From positions 1 to 64,000 of the forward strand of contig JAADIS010000005.1 in the NCBI GenBank assembly GCA_013151215.1: a stretch of DNA of 64,000 nt, given 5' to 3'. Position 1 is the stretch's first letter; each line of letters starts with the position of its first letter. Position numbers and translations under genes: made by a program. Shown piece after piece: positions 8,335 to 16,201 of this stretch. The notes under the pieces were generated by a model, which saw nothing but the letters and a program-made list of their open reading frames with translations, was not told the origin of the DNA and did not search any database. This DNA is from Chlorobiota bacterium (GTDB taxonomy: Bacteria; Bacteroidota; Bacteroidia; Bacteroidales; F082).

Positions 8335-9552
8335 GTGAAAAAAATCCTTCAATCAATAGGCCCGGGAATAGTTGTGGCCGCAACCGGAATAGGGGCTGGC
8401 GACATGATAGCCGCAACCGTTGGTGGCGCTAAATATGGCTATCTGATAATATGGGCAGTTGTCTTGGGGGCTGTTTTGAAATATGTATTGAATGAAGGTG
8501 TCGGCAGATGGCAGCTTGTCAATAATATGAGCCTTGCCAAGGCTTGGATTATATATCTGCCAAAGTTTGTCGCATATTATTTCCTCATATATCTATTGCT
8601 CTGGAGCTTCATTGTTTTTGCGGCATTGATGGCAGCAAGCGGATTGGCCGCTTATGCCCTTACGGGGATGTTCTCAGTGAAAATTTGGGGCGGGATACAT
8701 TCTGTTGTTGCACTTTTGTTAGTGCTGCCTGGAAATTACCGGTATTTCGAGAACATCATGAAAATTATAATCGCCATGATGTTCGTGGTCGTTATTGCAA
8801 GCGTTGTTTTGCTGAAACCGGATTTCTATTTGATTGCCCATGGCATCCTGAACCCTATATTGCCGCATGATAGTGTTAAATATGCCCTTGCTATTATTGG
8901 CGGGGTAGGGGGAAGCGTAACAATTCTGAGTTATGGCTATTGGATAAAGGAAAAATCGTGGGAAGGCGAGGAGTACCTGCCCAAAATGAAGGTTGATCTG
9001 GCGCTGGCTTATTTGTTGACAGGCTTGTTCGGTATCGCGGTAATTATTATCGCCGCCGACCTGAAACCTGAAATAGTCAGCGGAAGCGGGATTGTCCTTG
9101 CCTTGGCAGATAAGCTCGGCGGGCTCACAGGCAGTGCCGGAAGGTGGATATTCCTTTTCGGCTTTTGGGCAGCGGTGTTCAGCTCTATGATTGGTGTGTG
9201 GCAGGGAGTGCCCTATATTTTTGCCGATTTCACCCGACAATTGAAAGGTGATAATCCCGTGGAAAACAATAAACAATTAAGTAATGCACAGGCTTACAGG
9301 CTTTTCCTTTTGTTTATGGCAATAGTGCCGTATGTGTTGCTCTTTATGGGCAAACCTGTTTGGCTGATCATTGTTTATGCGGTGGCAGGATCTTTGTTCA
9401 TGCCGTTCCTGGCCTTTACCCTCCTATGGCTAAACAATAAAAAAAGTCTGCTGAAATCTAAAAAGAACGGCATAGTCATTAATGTTTTATTAATAATTAA
9501 CTTACTTTTGTTTTTGTATCTGGGAATAATGGAATTATTAAAATATATCTAA
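8335..9552 (+). CDS. Nramp-like divalent metal transporter, divergent
   Basis: This is an inner-membrane transporter of about 405 residues with some 11 hydrophobic helices and the overall Nramp pattern. The N-terminus is SIGPGIVVAATGIGAGDMIA. Canonical Nramp proteins carry DPGN in helix 1 and MPHN in helix 6, which bind the metal. Here helix 1 reads ATGIGAGD and helix 6 reads GGVGGSVTILSYGYWIKE, so both sites are replaced. Similar divergent members are annotated as Nramp-related, some linked to magnesium. Substrate cannot be assigned. A GTG at 8296 would add 13 residues, but the promoter box at 8323-8330 lies inside that extension, so GTG at 8335 is preferred. The next gene starts 11 bases downstream. 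Confidence 0.8.
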   Translation: MKKILQSIGPGIVVAATGIGAGDMIAATVGGAKYGYLIIWAVVLGAVLKYVLNEGVGRWQLVNNMSLAKAWIIYLPKFVAYYFLIYLLLWSFIVFAALMAASGLAAYALTGMFSVKIWGGIHSVVALLLVLPGNYRYFENIMKIIIAMMFVVVIASVVLLKPDFYLIAHGILNPILPHDSVKYALAIIGGVGGSVTILSYGYWIKEKSWEGEEYLPKMKVDLALAYLLTGLFGIAVIIIAADLKPEIVSGSGIVLALADKLGGLTGSAGRWIFLFGFWAAVFSSMIGVWQGVPYIFADFTRQLKGDNPVENNKQLSNAQAYRLFLLFMAIVPYVLLFMGKPVWLIIVYAVAGSLFMPFLAFTLLWLNNKKSLLKSKKNGIVINVLLIINLLLFLYLGIMELLKYI

Positions 9553-9563
9553 AATAATTAACG

Positions 9564-9857
9564 ATGTTACGACATATAGTTATGATTGCGTTCTCCGACA
9601 AAAAGAAGGCAAAGGCGTATTCCGCACAATTAAAGGAAATGCTAATTGGTTTGAAATCAAGTATTTCCACATTGAATAAAATTGAGGTCGGGCTTAATTT
9701 CTCCGTTCGCCCGGCAGCTCACGACATTGTTTTGATAGCCGACTTTGATGACGAGAACGGCCTGAACCTTTATAGGGAGCATCCGGAACATATTAAAGTC
9801 CTGGATTTCCTAAAGGGAAAATTGGAAAAATCAGCTGTTGTGGATTATTATATTTGA
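9564..9857 (+). CDS. Dabb-family (stress-responsive A/B barrel) protein
   Basis: This is a 97-residue protein of the dimeric alpha/beta-barrel (Dabb) family, starting with the signature MLRHIVMIAF and ending HPEHIKVLDFLKG...VVDYYI. Members are small homodimeric cytosolic proteins; a few are cyclases, but most have unknown substrates. It follows the Nramp-like gene by 11 bases and precedes the T9SS gene by 20, so the three may be co-transcribed. Nothing in the sequence ties it to metal metabolism. Confidence 0.85.
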   Translation: MLRHIVMIAFSDKKKAKAYSAQLKEMLIGLKSSISTLNKIEVGLNFSVRPAAHDIVLIADFDDENGLNLYREHPEHIKVLDFLKGKLEKSAVVDYYI

Positions 9858-9877
9858 ATTTAATTAAACTTTAAATT

Positions 9878-10921
9878 ATGAAATACTTATTGATTAGTCT
9901 TTTGGCGATGTTCATTGCATCGGTCGATGCTCAGATAACAGTTACCAACGATAACCTGGCACCGGCCGGGACAACATTCTATAATTCGGTGGATACCATT
10001 GTGGAACCGAGCATAGTTCCTGGCGGCCCGGGAGCCGGCAAAACATGGAACTTCATGGGTCTAAGTTCCGATTACGTTGATACCCTTGTGTTTATGCTGC
10101 CTGACTGGACACCATACCCGGATAATTTCCCGGCTTCCAATTTTGCTGTCAATCTAGTGGATAACGACGCATTTGCTTATTTTCTTAGAAACGACGATGA
10201 ATTTTCGGCCTTGGGAGTGGCAGGCCCATTTCAGGATTTCGACTCTGTGTCGGCGGCAATAAGCCCTAAGGAAATATTTATGGACTTTCCGGTCGAATAC
10301 GGAAATAGCAGAAGCGAGTCTTTTGTCGTGGAATCCAAGTTCGCAAGCGATACGCCTCCGGCAGATTCAATTTTGTATCGGCAGACAACTTTTAAAACAA
10401 GCTTTGTTGATGCCTGGGGAAGTTTAAGCCTGGCGATAGGGACCTACGATGTCTTGCGGGTAAAAGAAAACAGAACTGTTTCCGACAGCGTCTGGGCAAA
10501 GATTTTCGGAATATGGATACCTGTTGAAAACAGCCAGACTGCTTCATTAAAATATAAATGGATGACCGATGATGTAAATATAGGGTATTATTTGGTAAGC
10601 ATGAAATATGATTCGGCAAGCCAAACCGTTGGAAGCGTGGAATATATGAGTGAGCTGCCAGTCGGTGTCGATAATAATGCCCAGGATGCTTTCCTGGTTT
10701 ATCCCAACCCGTGCAGCTCACGGATAAATTTTAAATTCGATAACGACCTGGCTAGAAGGATCACTATCTTTGATGTTCATGGTCGGATGATAATGGATAA
10801 ACTGCAGCAAAGCCCGAATACTTCAATTCAATTGTCATCATTCCCGAAAGGAATTTATTTTTACTCGATTGAAAATATGGTGTCCAAGAAAAAAACGACA
10901 GGGAAGTTTATTAAGAACTAG
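9878..10921 (+). CDS. Secreted protein with T9SS type A sorting domain
   Basis: This 347-residue protein has a signal peptide (MKYLLISLLAMFIASVDAQ), a beta-rich body of about 250 residues, and a C-terminal sorting domain with VYPNPCSSRINFKF, ITIFDVHGRMI and FPKGIYFYSI. The body has no family I recognise; it contains several short Trp/Asp-rich strands such as GAGKTWNFMGLSSD that occur in other Bacteroidota T9SS cargo. The start follows an AT-rich leader typical of the phylum. The last 11 bases overlap the convergent cdaA gene. Confidence 0.85.
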   Translation: MKYLLISLLAMFIASVDAQITVTNDNLAPAGTTFYNSVDTIVEPSIVPGGPGAGKTWNFMGLSSDYVDTLVFMLPDWTPYPDNFPASNFAVNLVDNDAFAYFLRNDDEFSALGVAGPFQDFDSVSAAISPKEIFMDFPVEYGNSRSESFVVESKFASDTPPADSILYRQTTFKTSFVDAWGSLSLAIGTYDVLRVKENRTVSDSVWAKIFGIWIPVENSQTASLKYKWMTDDVNIGYYLVSMKYDSASQTVGSVEYMSELPVGVDNNAQDAFLVYPNPCSSRINFKFDNDLARRITIFDVHGRMIMDKLQQSPNTSIQLSSFPKGIYFYSIENMVSKKKTTGKFIKN

Positions 10922-11723
10922 TTTTGTCCTCTTTATCAGCATCCTTCATATTAAACTCATTAACAATAACTTCGTGGAGCTGGGTAAGGTTAACGTTATA
11001 AAATATCTGGCCCTGAATGGAATAGGATATATGACCGGTCTCCTCCGAAACTACTATGGCCATGCAGTCGGAAATCTCCGTGATGCCCAAAGCCGCCCTA
11101 TGCCTTAAACCGGCAGCATCGGCAAGCCTTTTCTTAGACACGGGAAGTATGCACTTTGCCGAAACAATACGGTTGTTGGTAATTATTACGGCCCCGTCGT
11201 GCAATGGGCTGTTCTTGAAAAAAATGTTTTCCAGTATGGACGTCGTAAGCATTGCATCAAGCACATCGCCTGTATTTACATACTGCTTTAACTCGTTTTG
11301 TTTAGTAATGACTATCAAGGCGCCTTGTTTTATAGCAGCCATCTTCCTGCATGCAGTTATTAGCGAATCGATGCTCAGCTCAACCGAAGTAGCAAGAAGC
11401 GGTTTGAGGAAATTAAACCGCGTACCGTATTTGTTGAAGAATGTTGGGGTTCCCAAAGCGAACAAAAACTGCCGTATCTCCGGCTGGAAAATAATTATAA
11501 GCGCGACAAGACCAACGCTGATAAAGGCTCCTAATATTTCCGAAAGCAGTTCCATTTCCAAAAAGGAGAATAGTCGCCACATGAGGAAAAGGGAAATCAG
11601 GCCCAAGACGATGTTTATTGCCGCCGTGCCCTTTACTATTTGATATATTGCAAATAAAAGCGTTGCCACCAACACTATATCCACAATGTCCAAAATCCTG
11701 AATTCAATAAATAAAGTCGTCAA
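10911..11723 (-). CDS. cdaA: Diadenylate cyclase CdaA
   Basis: This 270-residue membrane enzyme makes c-di-AMP from two ATP. Three N-terminal transmembrane helices (about residues 10-85) precede a DisA_N cyclase domain with the catalytic DGA (SPLHDGAVII) and RHR (GLRHRAALG) motifs. c-di-AMP usually controls potassium and osmotic balance and cell-wall homeostasis. In many Bacteroidota cdaA lies just downstream of folP. Here folP lies upstream on the same strand, separated by a 478-bp region containing a tandem repeat. The 3' end overlaps the convergent T9SS gene by 11 bases. Confidence 0.95.
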   Translation of the reverse strand: MTTLFIEFRILDIVDIVLVATLLFAIYQIVKGTAAINIVLGLISLFLMWRLFSFLEMELLSEILGAFISVGLVALIIIFQPEIRQFLFALGTPTFFNKYGTRFNFLKPLLATSVELSIDSLITACRKMAAIKQGALIVITKQNELKQYVNTGDVLDAMLTTSILENIFFKNSPLHDGAVIITNNRIVSAKCILPVSKKRLADAAGLRHRAALGITEISDCMAIVVSEETGHISYSIQGQIFYNVNLTQLHEVIVNEFNMKDADKEDKTSS

Positions 11724-11898
11724 ATCAAATATTTTGCGTAAAAATATGAATTAGTTTTCAATTCCCGCTTTAATCAATGATAAAATGTGTGCTTAAACGG
11801 AAATTATTATTGTCAGTACTTTCCGGCTCCAGCCGCATTGGCTTGCCTGCCTGCGGATTTAAAATCAGTTTTGATGTATGTGGGTTTAATTATAAGTT
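11724..11898. other. Non-coding region upstream of cdaA
   Basis: No gene or clear promoter box is seen. The section holds the upstream region of cdaA and runs into the 56-bp tandem repeat. Short open frames here continue into the repeat and are not protein-like. Confidence 0.4.
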
Positions 11899-12121
11899 TC
11901 TCCGTGAAACTCCGTGCGCCTCCGTGCCACCCAACCATCATTTTCTCTGTGAAACTCTGTGTTTTCTCCGTGCGCCTCTGTGACACCCAACCATCATTTC
12001 CTCTGTGAAACTCTGTGTTTTCTCCGTGCGCCTCCGTGCCACCCAACCATCATTTTCTCTGTGAAACTCCGTGTTTTCTCCGTGCACCTCTGTGACACCC
12101 AACCATCATTTCCCCCGTGAA
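11899..12121. repeat. Tandem repeat, 56-bp period, about four units
   Basis: The marker CACCCAACCATCATT recurs at 11928, 11984, 12040 and 12096, exactly 56 bases apart. Each unit also contains four spaced copies of CTC(T/C)GTG, so the repeat is nested. The first unit is shorter by one heptamer, and units differ by C/T changes. Similar CTCTGTGAAACTCTGTG text occurs between genes in various Bacteroidota, as far as I recall. Reading frames through it are low-complexity (SFTEKMMVG type) and not credible as genes. Confidence 0.9.
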
Positions 12122-12201
12122 GCCAAACTTTTCCCTTCTTGCCCTATCTGAAAACTGTCTTAACCAAGATTCCCAATTCGCGGGCGGTGCCGCATGCCAC
12201 A

Positions 12202-13065
12202 TTAATTCTTTTTATAAGCCTCAAATAGCTTAACGGTTTCCACAGCTTCCTTAACATCATGAACCCTAAGGATATTAGCCCCGCCCTGAAGTGCCAGCAT
12301 ATTTAAAGCAACAGTCCCGCTTAGTGCCTGTTCAGGATTGACGTTCAATACTTTACATATCATTGATTTTCTGGACAAGCCACTCATTAAAGGCAAGTTC
12401 ATGATTCTTATGTTTTCCTGTCCCCTTAATAATTCGTAATTGCTTTCCAGGCTTTTTCCAAATCCGTAGCCTGGATCCAGAATCAGTTTCTCAAACCCCG
12501 GTTTCTTGAATTTACTTGCCCGTTCCACAAAGAAAGCCTTGACTTCTTCAACAACATCCTTAACAATGGGCGCATTTTGCATAATCTCAGGCTTGCCTTT
12601 CATGTGCATCAATATGTATGGGATATTTAATTCTGCTATTGTGGCAAACATGTTTTCGTCCATTTGCCCGCCACTGATATCGTTTATTATTCCTGCTCCC
12701 ATATCATGGCTCACCCTGGCAATTTCGCTTCTAAAGGTATCCACGGAGAGAATTACATCCGGGAATTCTTTTGTTATTTGTTGCAAGACCGGCAATAATC
12801 TGTGTTTTTCTTCCTCAAGACTTATAAGCTTGGCGCCGGGCCTACTGGAGAAAGCTCCTATGTCGATTATGTCCGCGGCTTGTTCGACCATTAATTCGCA
12901 ATGTCGCATGCTCTGCCCCAAGCTATCATATTTCCCTCCGTCGTAGAACGAATCCGGTGTAAGGTTCAGTATCCCCATTACCCTTGGATGCTCAAAATCA
13001 AGCATTTTGCCATTACAGTCGATAGCCTTTGGAATATTTGTAAAAGATGTATCTTTATTGCTCAA
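12202..13065 (-). CDS. folP: Dihydropteroate synthase
   Basis: FolP condenses p-aminobenzoate with dihydropterin pyrophosphate in folate synthesis and is the sulfonamide target. The 287-residue protein shows the first pterin-binding motif GILNLTPDSFYDGG, IIDIGAFSSRPGA, SVDTFRSEIA, IINDISGG, the LILDPGYGFGKS motif and the C-terminal RVHDV. The start is a TTG at 13065; an internal ATG 20 codons later would remove part of the usual first strand. A -7 box lies upstream on the minus strand, divergent from the DUF1599 gene. Confidence 0.96.
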   Translation of the reverse strand: MSNKDTSFTNIPKAIDCNGKMLDFEHPRVMGILNLTPDSFYDGGKYDSLGQSMRHCELMVEQAADIIDIGAFSSRPGAKLISLEEEKHRLLPVLQQITKEFPDVILSVDTFRSEIARVSHDMGAGIINDISGGQMDENMFATIAELNIPYILMHMKGKPEIMQNAPIVKDVVEEVKAFFVERASKFKKPGFEKLILDPGYGFGKSLESNYELLRGQENIRIMNLPLMSGLSRKSMICKVLNVNPEQALSGTVALNMLALQGGANILRVHDVKEAVETVKLFEAYKKN

Positions 13066-13086
13066 AATTTATTGGTTTTAAAAGAG

Positions 13087-13094
13087 CAAAGTTA
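13087..13094 (-). promoter_or_regulatory. -7 promoter box of folP
   Basis: On the minus strand this reads TAACTTTG, a perfect TAnnTTTG, 21 bases before the TTG start at 13065. Confidence 0.45.
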
Positions 13095-13105
13095 GGATTT
13101 TATAT

Positions 13106-13669
13106 ATGAATAAAGATACACCCGAACAGTTTAACCAAATAATCGGCTATTGCCTTAAGATATTCGAGAACAAACAGAAAGATTATAGCACTGCTTGGCG
13201 GATATTGAGGACCTCCAGCCTGACGGATCAGATATATATCAAGGCAAACCGTATCAGAAGCATACAGATCAAGGGTTTCAGCAAGGTTGACGAGGGAATT
13301 GTCCCTGAGTTTGTGGGAATTATCAACTATTCCGTAATGGCTTTGATACAACTGGAAAAAGGCGTTGCCGAGGAGGCTGATATGGCTGCCGGTGATGCGG
13401 TAAACCTTTATAAGAAACATATCTTCGCCGCCCGCGACCTGATGATGGATAAAAATCACGACTATGGCGAAGCATGGCGCAATATGAGGATTTCCTCACT
13501 GACGGATATTATATTGATGAAGCTATTGAGGATAAAGCAAATAGAGGACAACAAAGGAAAAACTTTGGTTTCCGAGGGACTGGATGCCAACTATAATGAT
13601 ATTATCAACTATTCGGTATTCGCATTGATCAAACTTATAATCGAAAAGGAAGATGGCCAAAACAAATAA
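13106..13669 (+). CDS. DUF1599 protein with internal duplication
   Basis: This 187-residue cytosolic protein is made of two copies of one motif. The first copy has KDYSTAWRILRTSSLTDQI and IINYSVMALIQLEKG; the second has HDYGEAWRNMRISSLTDII and IINYSVFALIKL. This is the DUF1599 family, also described as nucleotide-modification-associated domain 1. The conserved D-Y-x-x-A-W and S-L-T-D suggest an active or binding site, used twice. In Bacteroidota it often sits between folP and a BT_3928 gene, as here. The last 17 bases overlap the next gene, so the two are translationally coupled. The reaction is unknown. Confidence 0.85.
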   Translation: MNKDTPEQFNQIIGYCLKIFENKQKDYSTAWRILRTSSLTDQIYIKANRIRSIQIKGFSKVDEGIVPEFVGIINYSVMALIQLEKGVAEEADMAAGDAVNLYKKHIFAARDLMMDKNHDYGEAWRNMRISSLTDIILMKLLRIKQIEDNKGKTLVSEGLDANYNDIINYSVFALIKLIIEKEDGQNK

Positions 13670-14759
13670 CATTAAAGAAGTAATCGTTCTGATACTTAGG
13701 CTGATAGTAGGCTCGGTCTTTATATTCTCCGCCGTCGTCAAAGGTATCGACCCTCTTGGGACCGCATATAGGGTAGAAGATTATCTGGAAGCTTATGCTT
13801 GGTATTCCTTGGTTAATTTCTCGCTTTGGCTTGCCGTAACGCTAATTCTTGTCGAGTTTTTATTGGGCGTGGCTTTGTTTTTGCGATTGAAGCTGAAATT
13901 GGCATCTCTCGGGGTTTTGTTGATAATGGCATTCTTCACCATAGTAACCTATTTCGATGCAAAATTAAACCTGGTGCCCGACTGCGGTTGTTTTGGCGAT
14001 GCCGTCAAGCTTACCAACTGGGAAACATTCTATAAGAACATAGTTCTCATAATTATGGCTATCCTGCTGTTTGCATGGCGAAAACATGCCAAGCAAAATA
14101 TGACCTCAGGGACGCAGATGGCAGTACTGCTTGTTTTTGTTGCATTGTTCTCTGTTTTTATGTACTACAACATAAACCATCTTCCGGTTTTGGATTTCCG
14201 GAATTGGAAAGTGGGCAAGGATATGAAAACCCTGGGCGAGGATAAGGTAAAGGTCTATGTAATCTATAAAAATAAGCAAACAGATGAGATCAAAGAGTTT
14301 CTGTCGCCTGATTATCCATGGGGCGATAGTGCCTGGTTGAGCAAATGGGAGTTCTTGGGGCAGCGTTTCGATAATTCCTCTCTTATAAAAAAGCACGATC
14401 TGATAATTGAGGATAGCCTTGGGAACGATTTTACGAAGGATTTGATAGAAAACCCCGGAACTCAAATCCTTATCATATCCCCCGATCTATATACAGTTGA
14501 TAAACAAGGCCTTGCCAAAGCAATGGCTTTAATCGAAAATATTGACGGCAATGCATATTTTGCTGTCATCACAGGGTCTTCCTTCGATCTGGCAGCTATG
14601 GTTTTTAAAAAGTATAGCAGTATGGAGGTGTATTTTGCCGACGATATCTTGCTGAAAGCGATGATAAGGTCGAATCCCGGCATAGTGATACTCAAAAACG
14701 GTGTTGTGTATAAGAAGCTGCATTATAAGGATATCCCCGATAAGCTCGAAATAAACTAA
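13653..14759 (+). CDS. BT_3928-family membrane protein (DoxX-like)
   Basis: This 368-residue protein has four N-terminal hydrophobic helices of DoxX/MauE type (RLIVGSVFIFSAVVKGIDP at the start), a DCGCFGDAVKLTNWETFYKN block between helices 3 and 4, and one further helix near residue 150. A soluble C-terminal half follows with a thioredoxin-like pattern, including ILIISPDLYTVDKQG and NPGIVILKNG. The DCGCFGD cysteines recall MauE-type disulfide handling. The family is common next to DUF1599 and folP in Bacteroidota but has no proven function. It overlaps DUF1599 by 17 bases. Confidence 0.85.
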   Translation: MAKTNNIKEVIVLILRLIVGSVFIFSAVVKGIDPLGTAYRVEDYLEAYAWYSLVNFSLWLAVTLILVEFLLGVALFLRLKLKLASLGVLLIMAFFTIVTYFDAKLNLVPDCGCFGDAVKLTNWETFYKNIVLIIMAILLFAWRKHAKQNMTSGTQMAVLLVFVALFSVFMYYNINHLPVLDFRNWKVGKDMKTLGEDKVKVYVIYKNKQTDEIKEFLSPDYPWGDSAWLSKWEFLGQRFDNSSLIKKHDLIIEDSLGNDFTKDLIENPGTQILIISPDLYTVDKQGLAKAMALIENIDGNAYFAVITGSSFDLAAMVFKKYSSMEVYFADDILLKAMIRSNPGIVILKNGVVYKKLHYKDIPDKLEIN

Positions 14760-15052
14760 TCTTATGGGGTGATATTGTTTATCGTGCAAACGCTTATAAT
14801 AATCAATAATTTGCTTTACCTTTGTAATGCCGTGCTTGATCCAAAGGTGGTTTACCATAAAAATATTGTGCCGCAAAATGGGGCTTTATGTGGAGTAAAT
14901 ATATAAAAGGGTGGAATTCAGCATATAGCGGGGGAGTTATTGTGAATATTTTATAAAATAATGTGTTGATAATTAATTTATACAGACTAATTGTGTAATT
15001 TAGTTTTTTTCTATTTTTACTCAAATTGTTGAACAAAATTTATTTCAAGAAA

Positions 15053-16180
15053 ATGAAGTTTATCATATCAAGTACAGCATTGCTCAGGAGCCTCCAAAAG
15101 ATAAGCGGGGTGCTGAGCACAAGCAATACATTACCAATACTCGAAGACTTTTTATTCGCCCTGGCCGATGGCAAGGTTACGATAACGGCATCAGATCTGG
15201 AGACTACTATAAGTGTGGAACTTGATGTTGACAAGTTTGAGGATGAGGGTGCTATCGCCATTCCTGCCAAAATGTTGCTCGACATCATGAAGACCTTCCC
15301 TGAAATCCCTGTTACAATTTCGGTAAACCTGGACAACCTGGGTGTCGAAATATTTGCCGGCGAGGGAAAGTATAAGCTTATTGGCCATAAGAGCGACGAG
15401 TTCCCGCAAGTGCCAGTCCTGGAAAACACCAGTAAATTAAAGCTTAACGGTACTCAGTTGGTCAATGCTTTCAACAAGACCTTGTTCGCGACGGGAAATG
15501 ACGAGCTTCGTCCCGTTATGTCTGGTGTGCTTTGCGAACTTGACACTGAAAGCGTTACTTTTGTAGCTACCGATGCCCATAAGCTTGTCCGCTACAGAAG
15601 GAATGATTTGAAAAGCGAGCAACCGGCCTCTTTCATACTCCCTAAAAAGCCACTAAACCACCTTAAGAATATTATTCCTGAAGATGACGATGCAGAGCTT
15701 AGTTTGGAGTATAATGAGTCGAATGCGATTATTGTTTTTGACAATATTACACTAATATGTAGGTTGATAGAGGGGAAATATCCTAATTATGAGGCTGTTA
15801 TCCCGCAACAAAACCCCTTTAAACTTAGTGTTGGACGCAAAAGCCTTTTAAATGCCTTGCGCCGCGTTTCTATTTTTGGAAGCAAATCAACACATCAAGT
15901 TAGATTTAAAGTGTCGGGAAAGGAGTTACTGCTCACTGCCGAGGATATTGATTATTCAAGCGAGGCAAAAGAAAGGCTTACCTGTAGCTACGATGGACAG
16001 GACATCGAAATTGGTTTTAACTCCAAGTTCATGCTGGATATGCTTTCTACGCTCGACAACGAGAATATTATTATTGAGATGTCGGCACCGAACCGTGCCG
16101 GTATTCTTTTACCCGATGATAAGGATAATGAAGACGAGGACATACTAATGCTAATTATGCCGGTTATGCTGTCGCAATAG
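15053..16180 (+). CDS. dnaN: DNA polymerase III sliding clamp (beta subunit)
   Basis: DnaN is the ring-shaped processivity clamp that tethers polymerase III to DNA. From the ATG at 15053 it is 375 residues, the normal length, and begins MKFIISSTALLRSLQKISGVL. Three clamp domains are visible, with TLPILEDFLF, FVATDAHKLVRYR and the C-terminal MLIMPVML. A start at 15026 would add nine residues not typical of the family. The 290-bp AT-rich gap upstream must hold its promoter. It stands alone; dnaA and recF are not adjacent, which is usual in Bacteroidota. Confidence 0.96.
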   Translation: MKFIISSTALLRSLQKISGVLSTSNTLPILEDFLFALADGKVTITASDLETTISVELDVDKFEDEGAIAIPAKMLLDIMKTFPEIPVTISVNLDNLGVEIFAGEGKYKLIGHKSDEFPQVPVLENTSKLKLNGTQLVNAFNKTLFATGNDELRPVMSGVLCELDTESVTFVATDAHKLVRYRRNDLKSEQPASFILPKKPLNHLKNIIPEDDDAELSLEYNESNAIIVFDNITLICRLIEGKYPNYEAVIPQQNPFKLSVGRKSLLNALRRVSIFGSKSTHQVRFKVSGKELLLTAEDIDYSSEAKERLTCSYDGQDIEIGFNSKFMLDMLSTLDNENIIIEMSAPNRAGILLPDDKDNEDEDILMLIMPVMLSQ

Positions 16181-16201
16181 CATTTGCTGTTTGGTCATGG
16201 A

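Noticed and set aside
11777-12046. Three 68-77 codon frames over the tandem repeat
   Set aside because: They are translations of the repeat in several frames with low-complexity sequence and no family resemblance.
11899-12121. CRISPR-like repetition
   Set aside because: Units are contiguous with no unique spacers between identical repeats, and no cas genes are near.
14760-15052. Replication origin next to dnaN
   Set aside because: No DnaA-box cluster was seen. In Bacteroidota dnaN is usually not at the origin.
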